Assembly: GCF_043194295.1 (NCBI RefSeq)
Contig: NZ_JBAFVK010000012.1
Direction: 5' to 3' (one strand)
DNA length: 64,000 nt
From: Xanthobacter autotrophicus
GTDB taxonomy: Bacteria; Pseudomonadota; Alphaproteobacteria; Rhizobiales; Xanthobacteraceae
The notes under the pieces are model-generated. The model was given only the letters and a program-made list of their open reading frames with translations. It was not told where the DNA came from and did no database searches. Shown piece by piece: positions 16,417-24,958 of this stretch. The position numbers were made by a program, and so were the translations under genes. The stretch's first letter is position 1; each line of letters begins with the position of its first letter.

Positions 16417-18237
16417 ATGTCTTCGAGGTCCGGTCCACCGCCTGAAGTGAACCCCGCCGCCGATTTCACCCCGGCCCTGCTCCAGCCGATGGCGGCGCTG
16501 GCCCGGCGCCGCCTGTTCATGTTGGCGGTGAACGCGGTGACGCTGCTGTTGGTTCTCGCCGGCGTCGCCGCGCTGGGCGCCCATGGCGGATTTACCGTGG
16601 TGGATGGCCTCATCCTCCTGTGCGCCCTCGCAATAACGCCGTGGAACGCCATCGGGTTCTGGAACGCGATCACCGGGCTCGTGCTGCTGCACGCCCGCCG
16701 GCGCGGGGTGGAGGCGGCAGCGCCGTTCCTCGCCCCGGAGCCGCAGGGGCCGCTCACCGTGCGCACCGCCATCCTCCTCACCGTGCGCAACGAGGATCCG
16801 GCGCGGGCGCTGGCGCGCCTCAGGGCGGTGAAGGCTGACCTTGATGCCAGCGGCCAGGGCGGCCTGTTCGATTTCCATGTGCTGAGCGACACCTCGCGCC
16901 CCGAGATCGCGGCGGCGGAAGAGGCGGCGGTGGCGGCGTGGCGGAGCGAGGAGGGGGCGTCCCGCATCTTCTATCGCCGCCGGGCGGAGAACACCGATTT
17001 CAAGGCCGGCAACATCCGCGATTTCTGCCTTGCCGCCGGCACGCGCTACGATTTCATGCTGCCGCTGGATGCCGACAGCCTCATGGGCGCCGCAACCATC
17101 CTGCGCATGGCGCGCTTGATGGCGGCCCACCCGCGCCTTGGCATCCTCCAGAGCCTGGTGGTGGGGCTGCCGGCGCAGAGTGCCTTCGCCCGCATGTTCC
17201 AGTTCGGGATGCGTCACGGCATGCGCTGCTACACGCTCGGCGCCTCCTGGTGGGCCGGGGAGTGCGGGCCGTTCTGGGGCCATAACGCGCTGATCCGCAT
17301 CGCCCCGTTCCGTGCCTTCTGCCATCTTCCGCACCTGCCCGGCGCCCCGCCCTTGGGCGGGCCGATCCTCTCCCACGACCAGGTGGAAGCCGCCCTGATG
17401 CGCCGCGCCGGCTATGAGGTGCGGGTGCTGCCGGTGGAAAGCGAGAGCTACGAGGAGAACCCGCCGGCCGTCACCGACTTCGTGTCACGCGACCTGCGCT
17501 GGTGCCTTGGCAACCTGCAATATCTGCGGCTGCTCGCCCAGCCCGGCTTTGCCGCCAGCCTCCAGCCCATGAGCCGGTTCCAGTTGGTGTGGGCCATCCT
17601 CATGTTCGTGACAGTGCCGGCCCATCCGCTGCTGATCGCGCTTCTGCCGTTCGCGGCGGTGCAGGCGGCGGGACTGCAGGATTATCCCGCCAGCCTCGCC
17701 ATGGCTCTTTATGGCGGCATGCTGCTGATGGCGCTGGCGCCGAAGCTTGCCGGCGTCGCCGACGTGGCGCTGACGCCGGGGGGCGTGGCGCGCTATGGCG
17801 GGGCAGGGCGCTTTGCGGCGTCGGTGGCGGTGGAACTGGTGTTCTCGTTCCTGCTCTCGGCCATCACCGCGCTGGCGGTGACGGTGGAAATCGGCCGCCT
17901 GGTGTTGGGCCGCGCGCGCTCCGGCTGGATGGCGCAGGCCCGGGACGGGCATGGGGTGAGCTGGACTGCGGCCACGCGGGCCTTCTGGCCGCAAACGGTG
18001 TTCGGTCTTGCGGTGACGGCGGGGCTCGCCGTGGTGTCTCCAGGCCTGATCGCTTGGGCGGCGCCGGTGCTGGCGGGCTATGTGCTCGCCGTTCCGTTCA
18101 CTGTCGTCACCGCCGATCCCCGGTTCGCCCGCTTCGCGGTCAAAGCCCGCCTGTGCGCCGTGCCGGAGGAGTTCGCGCCGAGCGAGGTGCAGCGCATCCT
18201 GTCCGGCGAAACCCAGCGCGAGCGCGCCGCCGCCTGA
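16417..18237 (+). CDS. opgH: OpgH/MdoH-like membrane glucosyltransferase
   Basis: 606 residues with a GT2 catalytic domain between membrane helices. Two hydrophobic helices occur in the first 100 residues and about five in the last 200. Catalytic motifs run in order: LDADS, the acceptor and base region SHDQVEA, and DLRWCLGNLQY equivalent to the QxxRW processivity motif. OpgH makes the beta-1,2-glucan backbone of osmoregulated periplasmic glucans from UDP-glucose. At 606 residues it is shorter than E. coli OpgH (about 850) and lacks its long cytosolic N terminus, as in many alphaproteobacteria. The start at 16417 has GGAG six bases upstream. No opgG partner is adjacent. Confidence 0.87.
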   Translation: MSSRSGPPPEVNPAADFTPALLQPMAALARRRLFMLAVNAVTLLLVLAGVAALGAHGGFTVVDGLILLCALAITPWNAIGFWNAITGLVLLHARRRGVEAAAPFLAPEPQGPLTVRTAILLTVRNEDPARALARLRAVKADLDASGQGGLFDFHVLSDTSRPEIAAAEEAAVAAWRSEEGASRIFYRRRAENTDFKAGNIRDFCLAAGTRYDFMLPLDADSLMGAATILRMARLMAAHPRLGILQSLVVGLPAQSAFARMFQFGMRHGMRCYTLGASWWAGECGPFWGHNALIRIAPFRAFCHLPHLPGAPPLGGPILSHDQVEAALMRRAGYEVRVLPVESESYEENPPAVTDFVSRDLRWCLGNLQYLRLLAQPGFAASLQPMSRFQLVWAILMFVTVPAHPLLIALLPFAAVQAAGLQDYPASLAMALYGGMLLMALAPKLAGVADVALTPGGVARYGGAGRFAASVAVELVFSFLLSAITALAVTVEIGRLVLGRARSGWMAQARDGHGVSWTAATRAFWPQTVFGLAVTAGLAVVSPGLIAWAAPVLAGYVLAVPFTVVTADPRFARFAVKARLCAVPEEFAPSEVQRILSGETQRERAAA

Positions 18238-18255
18238 CGCGGAGGCGCGTCTTCC

Positions 18256-18765
18256 TCAGGCCGCCGCCTGTTCCCGCTGGAAGATGATGAGATCCAGCGA
18301 GGGGGCAGCATTCCGGCCGCCGATGCTGGTGAGAAGGGCGTGAACCTGTCCGCGATGGTGGGTCTGGTGGTTGAAGAAGTGGTCCAGCGCGCTCGCAAGG
18401 CTCTGCTGGAAGGTTTGGCCCGACGTGTTGGCGTAGCTGATCTCGGCTGACAGGCTCTGTGCGTCCTGCGCGGCGATGAAGGCGATGATGCGTGCATCTT
18501 CCGCCACCCGCAGCGGCTCGAGGTCCGCCAGCCGGGGCGCGAGGATGGTATCGAGCTTCAGGGCCGGCGGCGCGCTGCCCTCGAAGCGGGAGAGCCAGAT
18601 GCGGTCGCCCACCAGGAGGTGGTTGAGGGTCGCCGTCACCGAGCCGAAGAACGCGCCGGCGGAGCGCGAGCAGGCCTCTTCGCCCTGGGCGCGGGCGGCG
18701 GCATAGAGGTGCGCGTTGGCCCACGCGTTATAGGCCGCGAAGGTGGCGTAGCTGCGCAGTGGCAT
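18256..18765 (-). CDS. DinB-family metal-dependent enzyme
   Basis: 169 residues, four-helix bundle DinB/YfiT family. The probable metal triad is the histidine of LNHLLVGDR and two in THHRGQVHALL. Family members include bacillithiol, mycothiol and glutathione S-transferases, but most are uncharacterised. The start at 18765 has AGGGA upstream. It is convergent with the OpgH-like gene, separated by 18 bases. Confidence 0.88.
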   Translation of the reverse strand: MPLRSYATFAAYNAWANAHLYAAARAQGEEACSRSAGAFFGSVTATLNHLLVGDRIWLSRFEGSAPPALKLDTILAPRLADLEPLRVAEDARIIAFIAAQDAQSLSAEISYANTSGQTFQQSLASALDHFFNHQTHHRGQVHALLTSIGGRNAAPSLDLIIFQREQAAA

Positions 18766-18827
18766 GGTGGTTCCCTGATCGGACCGGAAGAGGGCGAGCC
18801 CCGGCGCAAAAGAGCGGGGTCGCAGAT

Positions 18828-18872
18828 CGCGTGCGCCGATCAGGCTGCGTCGCAGTCTGATCGGCGCACGCG
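18828..18872. repeat. Strong inverted repeat between dinB and the 837-residue gene
   Basis: 16-bp perfect arms at 18828-18843 (begins CGCGTGCGCC) and 18857-18872, with a 13-base interval that itself contains CTGCG T CGCAG. On the minus strand it lies about 55 bases past the stop of the large exported protein gene, but no U tract follows. It is either a Rho-independent-like terminator without U tract or a mobile intergenic palindrome. Confidence 0.75.
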
Positions 18873-18927
18873 TTGTCTGTCCTGGAGTCGATGGACGGGC
18901 GCGTCCCCGGCCCACCCGTCCGTAACC

Positions 18928-21441
18928 TCAGCGTCGGAAGCCGCCGCCGAAACCGCCGCCCCGGAAGCCGCCCCCGCCGAACCGGTCACCACCGCCGAAG
19001 CCACCGAAGCTCCGGTCGAAGCCGCCCGAGCCGTAATGGTCGCCGCCATAGCCGCCGCCGTAGCCACCACCGAAGTGCTCGCCACCGCCGCCACCATAGC
19101 TCGACACCCGCTGCTGGCTCACCGAGCGGGCGTTCTCCTCGGCGTCCAGGCGGCTGGTGTCGGCGGCACGGTCTACGTTCTGCCAGCCCGAGCCGGTATT
19201 CTTGGCCCAGCCGGTATCGGTGTGCTGGTAGACGTTGCCGTCATGGTCCACGGCCACATGGCCGTTGTTCCAGGCCACCGCATTGCCGGTCTTGACGTTG
19301 CCGGCGACGCCGCGGCTGTCCACGCTCACCTTGCCGTTGGTATCGGTGACGGCGGTCTGGGAGGCGTGGCCGGTGCCGGTAGTGGGGTTGAAGCCCGCCG
19401 ATTCCCGGCCGGCGGCGGCATTGCCCGTATAGGCGTTGCCTTCCACCCCGGCGCGGGATTCGCCCCGGGCGCCGGTAGTGGGATTGTAGCGGGCATTCTC
19501 GGCCCCGGCGGCGTAATTGCCCGTGTAGGGATTGAAGCCGGCGGCGGAGCGACCGGTGAAGCCGGTGCCGCCCGCCGTGGTGCCGTGCCAGTCGCGGCCG
19601 GACCATTCGGTGCCGTTCCAGGTGGTGCCCCAGGCGTGGTTCACCGTGGCGCCGCCGCCCCAGCGGCCATAGAGGTTGGCCTGGTTGATGTTGGTGTAGC
19701 CCCAGTGGCCGCCCCATGGTCCAGCGTAGGGACCATAGCCGACACCCCAGTACGGACCCCAATAGGGCGTCACCGCCGCGCCCCAGGGCCAGCCCGCGGC
19801 GAAGCCGAAGGCAAAACCGTCGGCCACGCCCAGGGCGAAGCCGGCGCCGAGGCCATAGGTGACCGGGCAGGAGTACCAATAGGCGCCCACATAGCCCGGG
19901 CAGGTATAGCCTGTGCCGTAGACCACCGTGCCACCTGGCGCGACGACTACGCCCATGTAGCCCGGCGTGTAGCCCACCACCACCGCTTCAGGCGTGGTGG
20001 CATAGATCCGCACGTAGGTGACGTAGTGGAGCGGCGAGGACACCGGGATCGTGTAGATCGCGTCCGGCACCACGTCGGCCACGCGCCACGGGCCTGTGGC
20101 GGTTTCGGCGACGAACCAGATGCCGTTGTTCACCGCATAATAGCGCTCGGTGTCGAGCTGGATCACCGGCGTTGCGGTGTTGATGGCGTAGTTCAGCCCG
20201 GTGCCGGGGATGGGCTCGAAGCGCGGCGTGCCGTCGAAGGCGACTTTCAGGGGCACGTCCCGCTTCACCGTCGCCGTTTGCGGGATGGTGGCGGCGATCA
20301 CCGCCTCCTTGGCCTGCGGCGTGCCGGCCACCGAGACCAGCACGTTGGCCTTGGGATCATTGGGCGAGATCTTCGCGAAATCCTTCGGCAGCGCATTGCT
20401 GGCCACAAAGGTCCAGGGCCCCTTGAGGTCGGGGGCCCGGAACCAGCGGCCGGAGAGCAGGATGTAATAGCTGTTGGAGGTGGTCTCCATGAACACCGCG
20501 TGGTCCGCGTTGTTCATGGACAGCAGGTTGGTGCCGGCCACCGGCAGCATCTGCGGCGGGCCATTGGACTGGATCAGCTCGGCCGGCTGGGTGGCGACGA
20601 GGATGGCAGGCGCCGGGTTGATGGGCTTGCCCTTGGCGTCGAGCAGGGGATCGGCGGCCTGGTCCTGGAGGGCGGCCTTGGCGGCGGCGGAGAGCGCATC
20701 CGAAATCTGCGGCGTCAGGATCCAGGTGCCGGTGAGGCTGGGGCTTTCATACCAGTGGCCGCCGGCCTCCAGATGATAGGTGCCGGCCTCGTCGAGCAGC
20801 ATCAGCGGGCGGGTGTTGACCACGCGCTGGAAGGTGGGGGCACCCGCGATGGGTCGCAGCACCGGCGTTCCGGCCACGGGGACCAGCACGGTGGTGGTGG
20901 TGGCGAAGAGGATCTGCGGCGGCGTGTTGTCTACCGGCTGGGACTTGAGCTTGGCCAGCTCCTGGTTCACCGCGTAGCTCGCCTGCAACTGGTCAAGCGG
21001 GACGGTCATGCCGCTGGCCGGCAGGCGCGACTGGAGGGTCGAGCGGATGAGGGAGGCCTTGGCCGGCTCGGTGGGCACCTCCACCCCATCGATGGAGATG
21101 GTGGCGAGGTGGACGAGGCCAGCCGGCTTGTCGACGGCGACACGGGTCGAGAATAGCACCATGCCGTAGGTGGGCGTGCCGGACTTGGGCCCGATGGCCA
21201 CCGCCGCGCGGCCGGACATCACGTCACCGGTCCAGCTGTCGACCTGGGGCTGGTAGAGCTGGAGCAACTGGTCGCCTGCGAGGGCAAAATCCCGCGGCCA
21301 CGGCAGCGGTGCTTGTTGGCCCGTTGCATCCTGCCCCGGCGCGGCTGCTGCGGGCAGGGCCTGCTGGGCCTGGGCGCTCGCGCTCCAGAGCAGGGCGGCG
21401 GAGAGGACGGCAGCCGAGACGCCGGTCCAAAGTCGCTTCAT
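18928..21441 (-). CDS. Large exported protein with three Trp-rich modules and Gly-rich tail
   Basis: 837 residues with a signal peptide (residues 1-25, SASAQA-Q). Three tandem modules of about 70 residues lie at about 176-243, 279-346 and 380-454. Each begins near an ATxP or ATTT block, has an internal G-T-P or AGT turn, and ends in a Trp signature (GHWYESPSLTGTW, GRWFRAPDLKGPW, NGIWFVAETATGPWRV). A hydrophobic Gly/Tyr/Trp-rich region (about 485-600), NxTG repeats (about 630-720) and a Gly/Phe/Arg-rich tail follow. Similar proteins carry a carbohydrate-binding label in databases, which I cannot confirm. A surface or matrix role is plausible. No catalytic motif is seen. Confidence 0.85.
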   Translation of the reverse strand: MKRLWTGVSAAVLSAALLWSASAQAQQALPAAAAPGQDATGQQAPLPWPRDFALAGDQLLQLYQPQVDSWTGDVMSGRAAVAIGPKSGTPTYGMVLFSTRVAVDKPAGLVHLATISIDGVEVPTEPAKASLIRSTLQSRLPASGMTVPLDQLQASYAVNQELAKLKSQPVDNTPPQILFATTTTVLVPVAGTPVLRPIAGAPTFQRVVNTRPLMLLDEAGTYHLEAGGHWYESPSLTGTWILTPQISDALSAAAKAALQDQAADPLLDAKGKPINPAPAILVATQPAELIQSNGPPQMLPVAGTNLLSMNNADHAVFMETTSNSYYILLSGRWFRAPDLKGPWTFVASNALPKDFAKISPNDPKANVLVSVAGTPQAKEAVIAATIPQTATVKRDVPLKVAFDGTPRFEPIPGTGLNYAINTATPVIQLDTERYYAVNNGIWFVAETATGPWRVADVVPDAIYTIPVSSPLHYVTYVRIYATTPEAVVVGYTPGYMGVVVAPGGTVVYGTGYTCPGYVGAYWYSCPVTYGLGAGFALGVADGFAFGFAAGWPWGAAVTPYWGPYWGVGYGPYAGPWGGHWGYTNINQANLYGRWGGGATVNHAWGTTWNGTEWSGRDWHGTTAGGTGFTGRSAAGFNPYTGNYAAGAENARYNPTTGARGESRAGVEGNAYTGNAAAGRESAGFNPTTGTGHASQTAVTDTNGKVSVDSRGVAGNVKTGNAVAWNNGHVAVDHDGNVYQHTDTGWAKNTGSGWQNVDRAADTSRLDAEENARSVSQQRVSSYGGGGGEHFGGGYGGGYGGDHYGSGGFDRSFGGFGGGDRFGGGGFRGGGFGGGFRR

Positions 21442-21585
21442 GAAGTCACTTCCTTCCGATCCGTCGGGGCGGCGGGAGGACTAGCATGTTCGCGGGCAAG
21501 CGTCAGCGGTACCTTGCGGTGGGGCCGGCCGGGAGTCCTTCACATGTCGGTGGGGCCCGGCCCGGGCGGCCGGAGCATTGTCCGG

Positions 21586-21855
21586 TCAGGTCGGGGCCGA
21601 GCAGGCGCGCTGCCACTTGAGCCGGGGACCGTCCCACGACACCGACAGGGTCTTGCGGAAGGGGCAGGGGCCGTTGGTGCCGGACGGCTCGGCGGTTGTT
21701 GTGCTCCAGTAGCCCTGCCACCGGTAAGGCGAATTGCTGCTGGCAACCGCGGCGTCCGGCTCGCTGGCCGGGAACGCCCGGACGAGGTCGCCGCCGAACA
21801 CGCTCCCTGCGATGAGCGTGGCGCCGACCATGGCGATGATGGAAGACCGTTTCAT
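21586..21855 (-). CDS. Small exported protein of unknown function
   Basis: 89 residues with a clear signal peptide (MKRSSIIAMVGATLIAG...), GAGAGA-type ribosome site upstream, and two cysteines (GPCPF and RACSA) in the mature part that may form a disulfide. The mature protein is rich in Trp and Ser. I recognise no family. It lies upstream of the 837-residue protein gene on the same strand, 144 bases away, and may be co-expressed. Confidence 0.65.
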   Translation of the reverse strand: MKRSSIIAMVGATLIAGSVFGGDLVRAFPASEPDAAVASSNSPYRWQGYWSTTTAEPSGTNGPCPFRKTLSVSWDGPRLKWQRACSAPT

Positions 21856-22392
21856 GGCTGTCTCTCGAATAGTCTTGTCAGAGGGCGGATCGACCGGTCC
21901 TGGCCCCCTGGCCCGGCCGATCCCGTCCGTCGTATTGCCGCGTTTGCCGACCCGAATCGCTACCCGTTTCGCATGGCACCGCTCTGGATTTTCCAGATCC
22001 CAGCGTGTCGTTGCGCCGGGCTTAGGACGGTCCGGGCTCCCGGTCGTCCCCCCAACAGAGGATGCGTTCTTGTGTCTTACGCCTAGCGACCTGAACCGGG
22101 TGCATCCGGTTGGTCAGGATTTGTTCATCTTTCCGCGAGCGGGCGGCGGATCCGTGCCGGGCACCATGCACGCCGAAAGATGCGGTGGAGAGTTGGGGTG
22201 TTTTCCGGTTGCGGACTTGATCTTAACCACGATGAGGATTTCGCTGGGTGAGGCGCATGCGTGGTGAGAAATTGCGCACCGGAGCTGGATCCGATGTAGG
22301 CCTTGGCCTTGCGGGGTGAAACAGCTCCAAATGTGGGAAAGCGCGCACGAGGGCCTTGGCCGGCATCCGGTGCGCCGTTTGGAGGGCTTGGG
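21856..22392. other. Intergenic region, 537 bp
   Basis: Divergent space between the small exported protein gene and the aquaporin gene. A short inverted repeat AACCGG-N6-CCGGTT lies near 22094-22111. No RNA gene or ORF with a credible start is seen. Promoters for both flanking genes must lie here. Confidence 0.45.
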
Positions 22393-23082
22393 ATGAACAA
22401 ATATGTGGCCGAGTTCATCGGCACCGCCGTTCTGGTGCTGTTCGGGTGTGGTTCGGCGGTGCTGACGGGCTATGGCTCGGCACCCATCGGCATGCTTGCC
22501 ATTGCCTTTGCCTTCGGCCTTGCGGTCACTTCCATGGCCTATGGCATCGGCCACGTGTCGGGGTGCCACATCAATCCCGCGGTCACCATCGGCGTCTGGG
22601 CTGCGGGGCGCCTGCCCACCTCCGAGGTGCCCATGTACATCATCGCCCAGGTTCTGGGCGGCATCGCCGGCGCCGCCATCCTCTTCGTCATCGCTTCGGG
22701 CAAGCTTGCGGGCTTCGATGTCGCCACCTCCGGCCTTGGCCAGAACGGCTGGGGCGAGGGCTATATCGGCGGCTACGGGCTCGGCGCGGCCATCGTGGCG
22801 GAGCTGGTGGGCACCTTCGTGTTCCTGGTGGTGATCCTCGGCTCCACCTCCAAGGCCGGCATCACCCAGGCGGCGGGCCTCGCCATCGGCCTGTCGCTGG
22901 TGATGATCCACATCGTGTTCATCCCGGTCACCGGCGTGTCGGTGAACCCGGCCCGCTCTATCGGTCCGGCCCTGTTCGCCGGCGGCAAGGCCATCGGCCA
23001 GCTCTGGCTGTTCATCGTGGTGCCGCTGGTGGGCGCCTATCTGGCCGGCCTGCTGTTCAAGCTGAAGGTGCTGGAGGACTGA
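22393..23082 (+). CDS. aqpZ: Aquaporin Z
   Basis: 229 residues with six membrane helices and two half-helices. Both NPA motifs are intact: CHINPAVT and VSVNPARS. The selectivity-filter histidine (IHIVFIPVT) is kept, which marks water rather than glycerol channels. The start at 22393 has GGAGGG upstream, and the annotated N terminus MNKYVAEFIGT is typical. It is monocistronic and is followed by the repeat array at 23097. Confidence 0.93.
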   Translation: MNKYVAEFIGTAVLVLFGCGSAVLTGYGSAPIGMLAIAFAFGLAVTSMAYGIGHVSGCHINPAVTIGVWAAGRLPTSEVPMYIIAQVLGGIAGAAILFVIASGKLAGFDVATSGLGQNGWGEGYIGGYGLGAAIVAELVGTFVFLVVILGSTSKAGITQAAGLAIGLSLVMIHIVFIPVTGVSVNPARSIGPALFAGGKAIGQLWLFIVVPLVGAYLAGLLFKLKVLED

Positions 23083-23096
23083 GCCTCCCCGCCCAA

Positions 23097-23245
23097 GCCC
23101 GCGCGGCGTTTGAGCGTAAACGCGAGGAGCCCGCGCGGCGCTTGAGCGAAAGCGACGTTCAGCCCGGGCAGCGCCGGAGCGAAAGCAACGCTCAACCAGC
23201 CCGCGCGGCGCCTGAGCGTAGTGCCACTCAATCCGCGCGGGGCAT
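23097..23245. repeat. Tandem array of about 32-37 bp intergenic repeats
   Basis: Four imperfect units begin with GCCCGCGCGGCG at 23097, 23129, 23162 (diverged, GCCCGGGCAGCG) and 23199. A partial fifth unit is near 23232. Each continues with a TTGAGCG-like block. The unit head matches single elements at 35543 and 50024. The units are too short, irregular and spacer-poor to be a CRISPR array. Confidence 0.8.
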
Positions 23246-23254
23246 CCACAAAGT

Positions 23255-23285
23255 AAAAAGGGGATGGGCCGGAGCCCATCCCCTT
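23255..23285 (-). terminator. Intrinsic terminator of katA
   Basis: 12-bp perfect stem AAGGGGATGGGC / GCCCATCCCCTT with four-base loop. On the minus strand it is followed by TTTTTAC. It is 53 bases past the katA stop. Confidence 0.88.
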
Positions 23286-23338
23286 CCGGACGCCGGGCGG
23301 CGCGAACCACCCGACCTCCCCCGCACCTTTCCGGCCGC

Positions 23339-24844
23339 TCACTCGGCGGCGACGGGACCCGACGGATTCTTCTGCTGCTGGGCGGTCTCGGCCGCCTTCT
23401 GGCGGGTTTCGTGCTCGAGCGCCGCGCGCACCCCCGCCCCGTATTCCGGGTGGACCTGCGCAAACAGCGCGATCTGCCGGTCCGCGATCTCCTGCGGGAT
23501 GCCATACATGCCCGCCGCAAGGTTGGAGAACAGGCGCGCCCGCTGGCCGGCGTCGAACAGCTCGAACAACGCTCGCGGCTGGGAAAAGTCGTCATTGCCG
23601 ATGCGGTGGTTGTAGCGCTCGGCATCGCCGGAGATCTTGAGCGGCGGCTCGGCGTATTTGGCATCCTCCTTCGCGCCGCTGAACGAGTTGGGCTCGTAAT
23701 AGGCGTCGGTGCTGCCCGTCAGCTGCGGGAAGAACCGCATGGCGCCGTCCTTGTGATAATGGTGGACGGGGCACTTGGGGGCGTTCACCGGCAGGTGCTC
23801 GTAATGGGTGCCGATGCGGTGGCGGTGCGCATCCGCGTAAGAGAAGATGCGGGCCTGCAGCATCTTGTCCGGCGAGAACGAGATGCCGGGCACGATGTTG
23901 GACGGCGAGAAGGCCGCCTGCTCGATCTCCGCGAAATAATTCTCCGGATTGCGGTTCAGCTCCATCACGCCGATGTCGATGGGGGGATACTCGCCGTGGG
24001 GCCACACCTTGGTGAGGTCGAACGGATTGTAGGAGGTCTTCTCCGCATCCAGCTCCGGCATGATCTGGACCTGCACCTTCCATTTGGGAAAGTCGCCGGC
24101 CTCGATGGCGCCGAACAGGTCCTCCTGCGTGGATTCGCGGGTGCGGCCCACCACTTCGGTGGCCTCGTGGTTGGTCCAGTGCTTGTGGCCCTGCAGTGTC
24201 TTGAAGTGGAACTTCACCCAGAACCGCTCGCCGGCCGCGTTGATGAAGGAATAGGTGTGCGAGCCATAGCCGTTCATGTTCCGCACGCCCACGGGCAGGC
24301 CGCGGTCGGAGAACAGGATGGTGACCTGATGCAGGCTCTCCGGCGACAGGGACCAGAAGTCCCACATGGCGGTGGGCGAGCGCAGGTTGGTCTTGGGGTG
24401 CCGCTTCTGGGTGTGGATGAAGTCCGGGAACTTGTAGGGGTCGCGGACGAAGAACACCGGAGTGTTGTTGCCCACCAGGTCCCAGTTGCCCTCCGGCGTA
24501 TAGAATTTGAGGGCGAAGCCGCGCACGTCGCGCTCGGCATCCGCCGCGCCCAGCTCGCCGGCCACGGTGGAGAAGCGGGCGATCATGGGGGTCTGCGCGC
24601 CGGGCTGGAGCGCCGCCGCCTTGGTGTATTTCGAGATGTCGCCGGTGATGGTGAGGGTGCCGTGGGCGCCCCAGCCCTTGGCATGCACCACGCGCTCTGG
24701 GATGCGCTCGCGGTTCTGGTGCGCCAGCTTCTCAAGCAGCTGGTAGTCCTGCATCAGCACCGGGCCGCGCTCGCCGGCGGTCAGCGAATTCTGGTTGTCG
24801 GCGATGGGGTTGCCGGCCGTGGTGGTGAGTGTGGGTCGCGTCAT
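23339..24844 (-). CDS. katA: Monofunctional small-subunit catalase
   Basis: 501 residues, clade-3 length. It disproportionates hydrogen peroxide. The distal histidine lies in VVHAKGWGAHG, and the proximal heme tyrosine in the conserved RIFSYADAHRHR. The start at 24844 (MTRPTL) has GGGAG upstream; a 13-residue in-frame extension is unconserved. It is divergent from oxyR across 114 bases with a palindromic operator, and so is very likely induced by peroxide through OxyR. It has its own terminator. Confidence 0.96.
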   Translation of the reverse strand: MTRPTLTTTAGNPIADNQNSLTAGERGPVLMQDYQLLEKLAHQNRERIPERVVHAKGWGAHGTLTITGDISKYTKAAALQPGAQTPMIARFSTVAGELGAADAERDVRGFALKFYTPEGNWDLVGNNTPVFFVRDPYKFPDFIHTQKRHPKTNLRSPTAMWDFWSLSPESLHQVTILFSDRGLPVGVRNMNGYGSHTYSFINAAGERFWVKFHFKTLQGHKHWTNHEATEVVGRTRESTQEDLFGAIEAGDFPKWKVQVQIMPELDAEKTSYNPFDLTKVWPHGEYPPIDIGVMELNRNPENYFAEIEQAAFSPSNIVPGISFSPDKMLQARIFSYADAHRHRIGTHYEHLPVNAPKCPVHHYHKDGAMRFFPQLTGSTDAYYEPNSFSGAKEDAKYAEPPLKISGDAERYNHRIGNDDFSQPRALFELFDAGQRARLFSNLAAGMYGIPQEIADRQIALFAQVHPEYGAGVRAALEHETRQKAAETAQQQKNPSGPVAAE

Positions 24845-24918
24845 GAATGGGCTCCCTGAAAAGGCCCGGAGGGCGAAAATCACGAGCGCAGAATGGGCGC
24901 CTCCTGGACTGACTACAA

Positions 24919-24956
24919 ATCAGATTGCGTTCAAAAATCGATCAGATAATCTGATC
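24919..24956. promoter_or_regulatory. OxyR operator candidate, katA-oxyR intergenic
   Basis: A perfect 17-bp palindrome GATCAGAT-A-ATCTGATC at 24940-24956 contains the LysR-type T-N11-A core. A further half-site ATCAGAT at 24919-24925 lies exactly 22 bp (two helical turns) from the same heptamer in the palindrome. This spacing suits tetrameric OxyR. The palindrome ends two bases before the oxyR ATG. Confidence 0.7.
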
Positions 24957-24958
24957 AT

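Noticed and set aside
18619..21156. Long open frame antisense to the 837-residue protein gene
   Set aside because: Sense frame has a signal peptide and repeated modules; the antisense translation is Gly/Ala/Arg/His-rich shadow sequence.
23097..23245. CRISPR array
   Set aside because: Units of 32-37 bases abut directly with no unique spacers, diverge from each other, and no cas gene is present.
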